From: a virus
Virus record (IMG/VR): IMGVR_UViG_3300024492_000008
Coordinates: 1-29,270 of that record
DNA: 29,270 nt
Reading direction: 5' to 3' (one strand)
Part shown: one piece after another, positions 22,234 to 28,801 of the stretch
Layout: each line of letters opens with the position of its first letter
Numbering within the stretch: position 1 is the stretch's first letter
Position numbers and translations under genes: made by a program
Notes under the pieces: model-generated
What the model was told of the DNA's origin: nothing
The model's input: only the letters and a program-made list of their open reading frames with translations
The model's database searches: none

Positions 22234-25130
22234 GTAATTTAGAAGACGAAATCTACAAATTGAACAAATATCTGAATATCAAGAGTTCTGTCGATATGAT
22301 TAAACTCTTATTAAATCCTAGTCTAAAAAATGATATGAGGACAGATACCACGACAGTAGAGTCTTCTCTTGAAAAAATGATTAAATCTCTTCTATCAGTT
22401 CAGAAAAAAGCCGAATTTGGCTCTGATATGAAGAGATCTATAGACGAATATTGTAATTCTCATACAAGCAAAGATAATGCAACAAAGGGTTTAGCAGATA
22501 GGCTAAAAGAACCTCCTACTGATAAAAATAGACCGCCATTTTCTTTAACTACTTGGTCTGATGACCAAAATGCAAACGGCTATCAAAGAAAAACAGGAGT
22601 CAAAAGTATCTTAGGGCTAGACGATTCAATCAAGACGTCTATATCAGTATTCGAAATATCTGAGCCTTCTTTAAATTTTTCAAATAGAGACTGTTCTTCT
22701 GTAGCGACATTTTTGCAATTGTTACCTTCTATAGAGATATCTCGAGCTGTTCCTTATTTTGATTGTAAGGTAGTTACAACAGTACAAACTAATGAAGGCG
22801 AAATAGATAACCAAAGTGTTTTTGATAATGGAATTTCTATTGGAAAATTCTTGGGAGGTAAATTAGAGAATAGCGATAATAGTGTCCTGAACAAATATTT
22901 GCTAGCAAAATTTTCTGCAGGACAAACAGTTGACAAAAAAGTCCTTAACAATATGGAGAAAAATAAGAAATCAGATTATCCTAACACTAACGCTGGAATG
23001 GAATTATTTACGACTCCACAGACTTTGGTTCAAGGAAATGGTAAATATTTTGATTTAGATGCTAGAAAAAACGCAGTAAATCCAAGTCAACAGTCCATTA
23101 TGGATCCATTTAGACCCCTAATGACTTTTGAATCATTCACTTTGAATGTAGTTCCTGCAACTGGGATGATATCTACAAAACAGGCTGATGTAAAAATCAA
23201 ATTACACGACAGATCTAGAATGAATGAAATTGCTCCTCTTTTGGTGCCAGCAAGAATTGGAGACGTAGATCTTCACATTGAATGGGGGTGGAGTCATCCT
23301 GAAAGCGATCCTGAGAAAAATATATTTGGAGCGCTTATCAACTCAATGAGAGTCCAAGAGATATATGGAGTTTCCAATTCTTCATATTCTTTTACCCCAG
23401 AAGGACAAGTGGACATTTCGCTTAAGTTATATACAAAAGGTGCCCTCAATGTAGCTTATGATCTCATTAAAGGGAAACCCGGAACTGATGGAGCTGATCA
23501 GCAGAAAAAATTAGAAGATGCCGTATTAGCATTTAGAGAAGTAGTTTCGAATCTACGAGGAGAAGGCTATAATTTAAAAGATGATTTGGGAGCTCCGGAT
23601 ACTCTAAGTAAAGCATCGTCTTCCAGAGGTATATTATCTCTTACAGAGGATCAAATTAAAGAATTGAATGAATTTCTTAAGAATCTCAAAAAAGTGAAAA
23701 CTAATAATAATACTACAAGAGATGCAATGAAGAAGTTCTCCACGGCCTTTTCTGGAGCTTTGACAGCTAGTACCGATTTTGCGGCTCAGCAAACAAAGAA
23801 TTTGAATGCTTTATTTAGCGATATGTTTGATGGTGATGATCCTTATTTGGTTTCTCAGGTTGTAGGTGTTAAGCCACAACAAGTAAATATTAGCCATGAT
23901 ACTCACATATCTTTTGCGAAATTTTTATTATTTATATTAGGGACAAACCTTTTACATGCAGAACAAAAATTTGATGAAATTCAATTTATTTTTTATCCCA
24001 TGAATGAGTCCGCAATGTGGGCTAGAGAATTAAACGTGGGTCAATATCCTATGTCAAAAAGTCTCCTTAAAGACTTATTCGCTAAAGAGTTTGTTAAAAA
24101 TCCTACAATGAGAATTCAGACGCTTTTGAATCTAGTTAGAAAAATTTTCATGAACAATGTAGGAGATGACGTATATGGTTTTTCTGAGTTTTATGATTCT
24201 AAGAATAGATTAGAGATTAAAAAAGAGATAAAAGAAGATAAGACGAAAAAAGCTAATATGGGTATCAAAAAACAAGAAATCATGAAAGCGTGCTATGAAA
24301 CCACCGGTGCAAAATTTAAGAAACCTAATATTACCATGGTAATAGAGACTGTGAAAGATGAAAGTGGTACAAAATCTGTTTTGAGACTTCATTTTTCCGA
24401 TGCAAACTGTTCTTCTTATTCTTCTTATGCTGATCTTTGGAATTCTATGAATAAATCAAATATTGGTACGATTGCAGAATATAAGAGACTTAAAATCAAG
24501 AGTACTCAAAAATCTCCTAACTTCAAAGGAGACAAGAAAAAACAACAAGAGTTTGAGAAGAATAAAGGCGATTATTCTTCTAGGTTAAATAGTCATGAAG
24601 AAGCTTTTCAAAAAGCAAAACAATTTTTTATCGATGAGAAAATATTAGAAAAAGTAGGAAATGAGAAATATAAAATTAAAGGTGGCCCAAATAGAATACG
24701 TGGCCTAATGGCTTCAAATATGCCTACACTAAAATATGGAACTGAGTACTCCGGAATTTTAGCAGCTTCTCTCTCTAACAATTCGAATCCTCAGATGGAA
24801 ACTATTCAAATGCAAAGAGCTCAAAAAGACAGAAGTAAACCTAATTTGCCAGGAGATGATGGCCTTCCAATGAGGGTGAGACCAGCGCAATTGAGTCTAG
24901 ACGTATTTGGATGCCCATTAGTGAATTTTGGACAGCAGTTTTTTGTTGATTTTAATACTAATTCGACTATCGACGATGTGTATTTTGTAACAGGAGTGTC
25001 TCATAATATTTCTCCAGGAGAATTTAAGACACAGATAAAATTGACTCCTATGCAAGCCTTCGGTCAATTTGGAGCATTAGAAGACACGCTTGGGGATATA
25101 TCAGATATGGCTGCTGAAGAATCAGAATAG
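22230..25130 (+). CDS. 27: Baseplate hub protein, gp27-like
   Basis: A 966-residue protein coupled to the LysM gene. Near residues 150-190 it has PSLNFSNRD, then a helix and IEISRAVPYFDCKVV, a pattern I associate with hub proteins of environmental T4-like phages. About residue 341 begins RIGDVDLHIEWGWSHPE, then MRVQEIYGVSNSSYSF and a strand DISLKLYTKGA. Near the C-terminus (about 919-940) is VTGVSHNISPGEFKTQIKLTP, the closing beta hairpin typical of gp27/gpD-type hub domains. The middle (about 640-830) is Lys-rich and helical. T4 gp27 has 391 residues, so this is much larger and may include functions held by separate T4 proteins. No lysozyme domain is visible. Confidence 0.65.
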   Translation: MSNLEDEIYKLNKYLNIKSSVDMIKLLLNPSLKNDMRTDTTTVESSLEKMIKSLLSVQKKAEFGSDMKRSIDEYCNSHTSKDNATKGLADRLKEPPTDKNRPPFSLTTWSDDQNANGYQRKTGVKSILGLDDSIKTSISVFEISEPSLNFSNRDCSSVATFLQLLPSIEISRAVPYFDCKVVTTVQTNEGEIDNQSVFDNGISIGKFLGGKLENSDNSVLNKYLLAKFSAGQTVDKKVLNNMEKNKKSDYPNTNAGMELFTTPQTLVQGNGKYFDLDARKNAVNPSQQSIMDPFRPLMTFESFTLNVVPATGMISTKQADVKIKLHDRSRMNEIAPLLVPARIGDVDLHIEWGWSHPESDPEKNIFGALINSMRVQEIYGVSNSSYSFTPEGQVDISLKLYTKGALNVAYDLIKGKPGTDGADQQKKLEDAVLAFREVVSNLRGEGYNLKDDLGAPDTLSKASSSRGILSLTEDQIKELNEFLKNLKKVKTNNNTTRDAMKKFSTAFSGALTASTDFAAQQTKNLNALFSDMFDGDDPYLVSQVVGVKPQQVNISHDTHISFAKFLLFILGTNLLHAEQKFDEIQFIFYPMNESAMWARELNVGQYPMSKSLLKDLFAKEFVKNPTMRIQTLLNLVRKIFMNNVGDDVYGFSEFYDSKNRLEIKKEIKEDKTKKANMGIKKQEIMKACYETTGAKFKKPNITMVIETVKDESGTKSVLRLHFSDANCSSYSSYADLWNSMNKSNIGTIAEYKRLKIKSTQKSPNFKGDKKKQQEFEKNKGDYSSRLNSHEEAFQKAKQFFIDEKILEKVGNEKYKIKGGPNRIRGLMASNMPTLKYGTEYSGILAASLSNNSNPQMETIQMQRAQKDRSKPNLPGDDGLPMRVRPAQLSLDVFGCPLVNFGQQFFVDFNTNSTIDDVYFVTGVSHNISPGEFKTQIKLTPMQAFGQFGALEDTLGDISDMAAEESE

Positions 25131-25135
25131 TGTAA

Positions 25136-25143
25136 TATAATAG
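25136..25143 (+). promoter_or_regulatory. TATAATAG, weak late-type promoter candidate
   Basis: Two mismatches from TATAATTA, but placed as the others are: just after a stop and 21 bases before the next start. No -35 element. Confidence 0.25.
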
Positions 25144-25164
25144 AAAATCTATTATGATTGATTT

Positions 25165-26274
25165 ATGATATATTTAAATAATAAAATTACTGGCACTAAA
25201 AAATCTATAGGGTGGGATATTTCTTCTCAAGATTGGGCTTGGTCTTCTTCAGAAGGAATTTCGTACATGGATTGGATTCTTGGAGATGAATATCAACAGA
25301 ATTCAGTAGAGTCGATACTGAGAATCTATGGGAAAGAAGTCAAAGAACTCATTCCGGAAAATTATTCAATAATGCTTCGATCTTTAAATTTAGATTCGAA
25401 AGCAAATATTTTGAAAATTTTAGGTCCAAAATATTCTCAAGTCATTAAGTCTCAATTGATAGAGTGTGCAGAGTGGCTTCACTCAAGAAAAGAAGATCAA
25501 TATATACGGTTTTATCAAGACACTAATAAACTTTTAACTCAATTGCAGCCTGCAAAGATAGATTTGACTCGATATAGAAGTATCATGAACATGGGTATAG
25601 ACTTAGGCACAGAGCCTTATATTGACGAAGATGGCACATATAAGATTCCTCCTCCTATATATTCACGTGATCGCTCTAAAACTGGTAGATTTTCGATTGT
25701 GAAAGGAGTCAGAGCCCTTACGATGCAAGCATCTCATAGAAATATCTTGAAAGATGCTTGGCAGCTTGACTTCGAAGCATTAGAGCCTAGATTCTTATTG
25801 TCTCTCTTAGGCAAGAGTGTGTCTGGTGATTTTTATACTTGGGTGGGTGAACAGTGTGGATTTAAGACTATGAGTCGAGCACAAATCAAACTCGCTGTAA
25901 TATCATCAATGTATGGTCACAAGACTCAAATTCCAGAAGTCACTAGGGTCTTAGGTTTAGATGTGTTTGAAAAAGAGTTAGAAAAAGACGTCGTAAATGG
26001 CTGGACAAGGAACTGGTTTGGTAGACCTCTCAATGTGAAAGACGTAACAGGAAGACACTTAGTGTCTCTTTGGTTACAATCCACCGCTGCAGAAGCCTCG
26101 GTATTAGGTTTCCAGACATTTCTTAGAGATAATCCGAATGTCACACCACACTGGCTTATTCATGATGCCATGATTTATTCTTGCGATTCTCAATTAGAAC
26201 CAAGAGGCAGTATAATTATCGAATATAACGGTATGAAAATTACTATGCCATATAAGATAGGGAGAGTAGAATGA
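25165..26274 (+). CDS. Compact family A DNA polymerase-like protein, polymerase domain only
   Basis: A 369-residue protein with the ordered motifs of a Pol I polymerase domain. TGRFS at 173-177 matches the conserved TGRLSS. Motif A is LDFEALEPR, with D202, E207 and R209 spaced like D705, E710 and R712 of E. coli Pol I. Motif B is R238-x3-K242-x7-Y250-G251. FGRPLN near 285 matches the GRRR-x-LP loop, LQSTAAEA at 304-311 matches IQGTAAD, and motif C is HDA at 333-335, with the usual second acidic residue replaced by Ala. No 3'-5' or 5'-3' exonuclease domain is present, and the spacings A to B and B to Q305 are shorter than in E. coli. It lies directly behind baseplate genes, an unusual place for a replication gene. 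The ribosome site is weak. Activity on DNA is inferred, not shown. Confidence 0.75.
   Translation: MIYLNNKITGTKKSIGWDISSQDWAWSSSEGISYMDWILGDEYQQNSVESILRIYGKEVKELIPENYSIMLRSLNLDSKANILKILGPKYSQVIKSQLIECAEWLHSRKEDQYIRFYQDTNKLLTQLQPAKIDLTRYRSIMNMGIDLGTEPYIDEDGTYKIPPPIYSRDRSKTGRFSIVKGVRALTMQASHRNILKDAWQLDFEALEPRFLLSLLGKSVSGDFYTWVGEQCGFKTMSRAQIKLAVISSMYGHKTQIPEVTRVLGLDVFEKELEKDVVNGWTRNWFGRPLNVKDVTGRHLVSLWLQSTAAEASVLGFQTFLRDNPNVTPHWLIHDAMIYSCDSQLEPRGSIIIEYNGMKITMPYKIGRVE
26211..26218 (+). promoter_or_regulatory. TATAATTA inside the polymerase-like gene
   Basis: Exact octamer 52 bases before the start of the next gene but within coding sequence. It could drive the 197-residue gene or be a chance occurrence in AT-rich DNA; it is the one exact copy I noticed inside a gene. 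Confidence 0.2.
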
Positions 26275-26864
26275 AAAGAGATTTGATGTGGTACCTCTTA
26301 AGAGAAAATAAAGACGATAAAAAAGAAGAGAAACCAAAAGAAACTCCTAAGCCTGTAGAAAAGTCAGATTCTAAAAAAATAGGGAAACCTTTGCTTCCTT
26401 CTGGAAAAATGGGCCAAGATTTAGCTATTTTAATTAAAGAGATTCGTAAAGAATATAATACCAGTGTGTCTTCTACTTCTTTGTCAAGTTACAATGGGTC
26501 AAAATTATTGAAAAAACTAAATTTAAAGTCAAATTTAGATAAGTCTCAATGGACAAAAGTACTAAAAGACATTAAAGATGCCACTTCTATTTCGGAGATA
26601 TTCTTAGATTCTAAAGCAGTAGATGACTCTCTTCTAAAAATTCAATTAGCACCAAATTGGCGTTCTATTGGGGTGAAAAAAGAAGACTCCAAGAATCAAG
26701 ACAAAGACGAAAATATGTCTCGAAGATTTATCGGCTTTTGGATTACTGAGATTCTAGTTGCAATTGGCCACGATAGAAATAGAGAGGCTGGTCTTGCTTT
26801 AAAAGATTTTGATCTTCGACTTGAAGGCAATAATGTTTATATAGTTCAGACTAAGAAGTCTTAA
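26271..26864 (+). CDS. Hypothetical protein coupled to the polymerase-like gene
   Basis: A 197-residue protein whose ATG overlaps the previous stop by four bases (ATGA) and has GGAG at 26261-26264, so the two are expressed together. The N-terminus is basic and hydrophobic (KRDLMWYLLREN), followed by a Lys/Glu/Pro-rich linker to about residue 40. Then come a folded helical region (MGQDLAILIKEIRKEYN and KVLKDIKDATS), a short Lys/Asp-rich linker near 140-148 and a C-terminal part SRRFIGFWITEILVAIGHDRN ending in two predicted strands. I do not recognise the family. The tight coupling suggests a partner of the polymerase-like protein or simply a shared transcript. Confidence 0.7.
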   Translation: MKRDLMWYLLRENKDDKKEEKPKETPKPVEKSDSKKIGKPLLPSGKMGQDLAILIKEIRKEYNTSVSSTSLSSYNGSKLLKKLNLKSNLDKSQWTKVLKDIKDATSISEIFLDSKAVDDSLLKIQLAPNWRSIGVKKEDSKNQDKDENMSRRFIGFWITEILVAIGHDRNREAGLALKDFDLRLEGNNVYIVQTKKS

Positions 26865-26935
26865 TATCGTTTGTAATCCAGCTTAAATTCAATTAATATT
26901 ATATTGTCAAAATAACACTCACAAATGGAGACAAT

Positions 26936-27499
26936 ATGAGAGAACTCACTATAGATGATATTAAGAAGAATTGGAAAATATATAGTACGATTTTGACTCG
27001 ACTAGAAGACGATAATATCAATAATCTGCTGGAGAAATTAGGACAACGCTTAGCACTATCACCAGCAAATCAAATTAAGGGTCAATATGGAGCTTATCTT
27101 GGTGGTTTGGTCGAGACTTCAACCAAATTAGGTAAATCTATGCAAGCGCTCAATGAATTCCACGGAAATGCTTGCGATATCAAATCAGTCTATAAGGTCG
27201 GGCTCCTTCATGATGTAGGAAGACTTGGTACGCTTACAGATGAATATTTTTTACAGCAAGATTCAGATTGGCATAGAGAGAAATTAGGACATCAATTTAA
27301 AATCAATCCAAACATAAAGACTTCTCATTTACAGAGAACTCTATTTTTGCTCTCTCAGTTTCAAATTGTTCTCTCTGAAGAAGAATTTAATGCTTTGTTA
27401 GGCTTAGATGATAAGGAAGCCAAGAATCAATTAGGGGCTATTCTCTTACATGCGAGAAATATGTTAGAAAATTCTAACAATGTAGAATATCCTGTATAA
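26936..27499 (+). CDS. HD-domain-like protein with altered metal-site residues
   Basis: A 187-residue protein with GGAG before ATG 26936. It resembles small phage HD phosphohydrolase-like proteins: a GQYGAYLGGLVETST segment, a helix, then GLLHDVGRLG (H92, D93), an aromatic DEYF segment, QDSDWHREKLG, a region TSHLQRTLFLLSQF, an SEEEFNALLGLDD segment, and LLHARNM near 171-176. In canonical members the first segment reads GGLVxHS; here the His position is T61. The last Asp of an H-x-A-D-type ending appears as N175. Central HD and several downstream His residues remain. The fold is probably kept, while metal binding and hydrolysis may be changed. Substrate unknown. The family match is from memory. 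Confidence 0.65.
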   Translation: MRELTIDDIKKNWKIYSTILTRLEDDNINNLLEKLGQRLALSPANQIKGQYGAYLGGLVETSTKLGKSMQALNEFHGNACDIKSVYKVGLLHDVGRLGTLTDEYFLQQDSDWHREKLGHQFKINPNIKTSHLQRTLFLLSQFQIVLSEEEFNALLGLDDKEAKNQLGAILLHARNMLENSNNVEYPV

Positions 27500-27502
27500 T
27501 TA
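27495..27502 (+). promoter_or_regulatory. TATAATTA box before cysteine-rich gene
   Basis: Exact octamer overlapping the TAA stop of the HD-like gene. A GCCTCC/GGAGGC hairpin begins 13 bases further on, the same order seen at 10997-11034. Confidence 0.38.
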
Positions 27503-27514
27503 CCTAGGAATATG

Positions 27515-27548
27515 ATGCCTCCGTATTCATGGAGGCATTTTATATTTT
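27515..27548 (+). terminator. Terminator-like hairpin after HD-like gene
   Basis: ATGCCTCC (27515-27522) and GGAGGCAT (27531-27538) form eight perfect pairs around an eight-base loop. They are followed by a T-rich stretch broken by one A pair (TTTTATATTTT). It probably ends the preceding transcript, but it also lies in the leader of any transcript from the box at 27495. Confidence 0.6.
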
Positions 27549-27560
27549 AGGAGATTGATT

Positions 27561-27896
27561 ATGCGTAGAAAATATTCTCTAATGGAAGCAATTTATGGAA
27601 ATTATCCAGAAGCTAAATTGAAACCATTAAACTCTTGGGGAGTCTGCACGTGTGATGATGAGTGTGATTGTGGTGCTATTTGTGACTGTGGAGATCCAAA
27701 TTGTGCACAGTGTGGAAACTCACTTACAGAAGCTGTATTGGAAGAAGACGAAGAACAAGTCTTGACTGATTGTCAAGAAGGTGATTGTGCAGGATGTTCT
27801 GAGTGTGACGGATCTATGCAAGAGAGTTCTGGATGTGCTGCTGGAGCTGGTTATATCGGCCCAATGGATGAAGCAGAAGAGACATTAGAAGAGTGA
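27561..27896 (+). CDS. Cysteine-rich acidic protein
   Basis: The start is ATG 27561, which has AGGAGA at 27549-27554 (a TTG six bases upstream is unlikely). Of 111 residues, 13 are Cys. Eight fall in a cluster at about residues 29-54 arranged as C-T-C, C-D-C, C-D-C and C-x2-C units, four more at about 76-87, and one near 97. The remaining sequence is acidic, ending in a Glu-rich tail, and the first 20 residues are basic (RRKYSLMEAIYG). The Cys spacing suggests metal binding, metallothionein- or zinc-cluster-like; I do not know the family. The short basic start resembles those of neighbouring small proteins. Confidence 0.7.
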   Translation: MRRKYSLMEAIYGNYPEAKLKPLNSWGVCTCDDECDCGAICDCGDPNCAQCGNSLTEAVLEEDEEQVLTDCQEGDCAGCSECDGSMQESSGCAAGAGYIGPMDEAEETLEE

Positions 27897-27906
27897 GGAC
27901 AAAACG

Positions 27907-27923
27907 ATTAGCAGTTTGCTAAT
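27907..27923 (+). other. Short perfect hairpin after cysteine-rich gene
   Basis: ATTAGCA and TGCTAAT flank a GTT loop, seven perfect pairs, followed by ATTATTT. A weak terminator or mRNA 3' hairpin is possible. Confidence 0.4.
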
Positions 27924-27971
27924 ATTATTTCATGAAAAATTAAGTAAAATTAAATAACTATAGCACACTAT

Positions 27972-27983
27972 TGTGTTAACACA
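27972..27983 (+). other. 12-bp palindrome upstream of small gene
   Basis: TGTGTTAACACA reads identically on both strands and lies 16 bases before ATG 28000, just upstream of the AAAGGAGA site. It could be an operator, or form a small mRNA structure near the ribosome site. Confidence 0.35.
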
Positions 27984-27999
27984 TCAAAAGGAGAATGAA

Positions 28000-28359
28000 A
28001 TGAGACTTACTAAAGGTCAACTAAAACAAATTATTAGAGAAGAATACTCTCGATTGAAAAGACAAGGATTGATTACCGAGTCTTTCAGCTTTGATAAGCC
28101 AGACATCAATCCGGAAGGCCAGGAAGTCGATTGGGAAGATTTGGAGTGGTATCCAAAACATGTGATTGGCGATCTTGATGCGGAACCAGCCCTAACAATA
28201 CAACAAGATCAAAAAACCGGCCAATGGAGAATCAACACCCATTATTGGTCCGGCCTAAACATCTCACATCTAAGATTTGATTCACCAGCTGAGGCTGCAA
28301 ACGAAGCAGATAAGTATGGAATTCGAGGTGATATATATTATGGGCCTTACGATCGATAA
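28000..28359 (+). CDS. Small hypothetical protein with LTK-QLK-IIREE start
   Basis: The start is ATG 28000, which has AAAGGAGA at 27986-27993; an in-frame GTG at 27973 is not preceded by one. The 119-residue product opens with the amphipathic helix RLTKGQLKQIIREEYSRLKR. This kind of opening is shared by many small proteins of environmental T4-like phages, as far as I recall. Then come an acidic Trp-rich segment (EVDWEDLEWYPKH), the strand-turn-strand ALTIQQDQKTGQWRINTHYWSG and a helix SPAEAANEADKYGI. The part after residue 40 looks like a small alpha/beta fold. Function unknown; a packaged or regulatory small protein is possible. Confidence 0.7.
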   Translation: MRLTKGQLKQIIREEYSRLKRQGLITESFSFDKPDINPEGQEVDWEDLEWYPKHVIGDLDAEPALTIQQDQKTGQWRINTHYWSGLNISHLRFDSPAEAANEADKYGIRGDIYYGPYDR

Positions 28360-28413
28360 AAACGTAATCTAAACATTTCCTATCTTTCGTAAATACTTTT
28401 GTAAATTACCACT

Positions 28414-28449
28414 GCCTCCGAGTACGTTGTCTACATAACTAAAGGAGGC
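28414..28449 (+). promoter_or_regulatory. Possible ribosome-site-sequestering stem for the 42-residue gene
   Basis: GCCTCC (28414-28419) is the exact reverse complement of GGAGGC (28444-28449), which contains the ribosome site of the gene at 28456. Pairing across the 24-base loop would hide that site. Six GC-rich pairs is modest support. Confidence 0.35.
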
Positions 28450-28455
28450 TATTTT

Positions 28456-28584
28456 ATGGCTAAAACAAAGACGAAAACTACGAAACCAGGTGGCACTAAC
28501 GATTTCACTAGTTCTTTGATTAGTGCCCTTAATAGTGTAGCATACAATCTTGCAATGGAAGATTCACCTACACATGTTGATTGA
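28456..28584 (+). CDS. Very small hypothetical protein
   Basis: A 42-codon frame with a very strong ribosome site AAAGGAGG at 28441-28448, seven bases before the ATG. The product starts with a Lys/Thr-rich basic stretch (AKTKTKTTKPGG) and continues as a short Ser/Leu/Asn helix ending SPTHVD. No known motif. It stands alone between the 119-residue gene and the terminator before gp32. The ribosome site and position make it plausible, but its small size keeps the confidence moderate. Confidence 0.5.
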   Translation: MAKTKTKTTKPGGTNDFTSSLISALNSVAYNLAMEDSPTHVD

Positions 28585-28653
28585 TGGCTTGCACACTCAA
28601 GGCCTATTAAATTAACAAATTAGATCGTATACTAGTAAATGAAGCTAATAGAA

Positions 28654-28681
28654 GGGGAGGTCAAAGACTTCCCCCTTTTTT
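28654..28681 (+). terminator. Rho-independent terminator upstream of gp32
   Basis: GGGGAGGTC (28654-28662) pairs with GACTTCCCC (28666-28674), nine pairs with one G-T and an AAA loop. One C and six Ts follow. It isolates gp32 from upstream transcription. Nothing else is evident in 28585-28737. Confidence 0.8.
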
Positions 28682-28737
28682 ATTAATTTATTTTTTATCA
28701 ATTGTAATACGCCGATATCTCTTGTATTATTATCTTG

Positions 28738-28753
28738 TCACCAATCCTGGTGA
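28738..28753 (+). promoter_or_regulatory. Inverted repeat upstream of gp32
   Basis: TCACCA and TGGTGA are exact arms around ATCC, with G-T pairs possible outside, 48 bases before the gp32 start. T4 gp32 represses its own translation through structure in its leader. This hairpin could be part of a similar control, or a DNA operator. Confidence 0.35.
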
Positions 28754-28757
28754 TGTT

Positions 28758-28765
28758 CATAATAA
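28758..28765 (+). promoter_or_regulatory. CATAATAA, weak promoter candidate for gp32
   Basis: Two mismatches from the recurrent TATAATTA box, 36 bases before the gp32 ATG and after the terminator. The overlapping AATAAATACT also resembles a T4-type late -10. Support is positional only. Confidence 0.25.
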
Positions 28766-28801
28766 ATACTAAAAGTTAAATGTTAAACATTGGAGATAAA
28801 A

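Noticed and set aside
28390-28397. TAAATACT, resembling the right half of a T4 late promoter, also at 28763
   Set aside because: The left half of the T4 consensus is missing and only two copies were noticed; not enough to call promoters.
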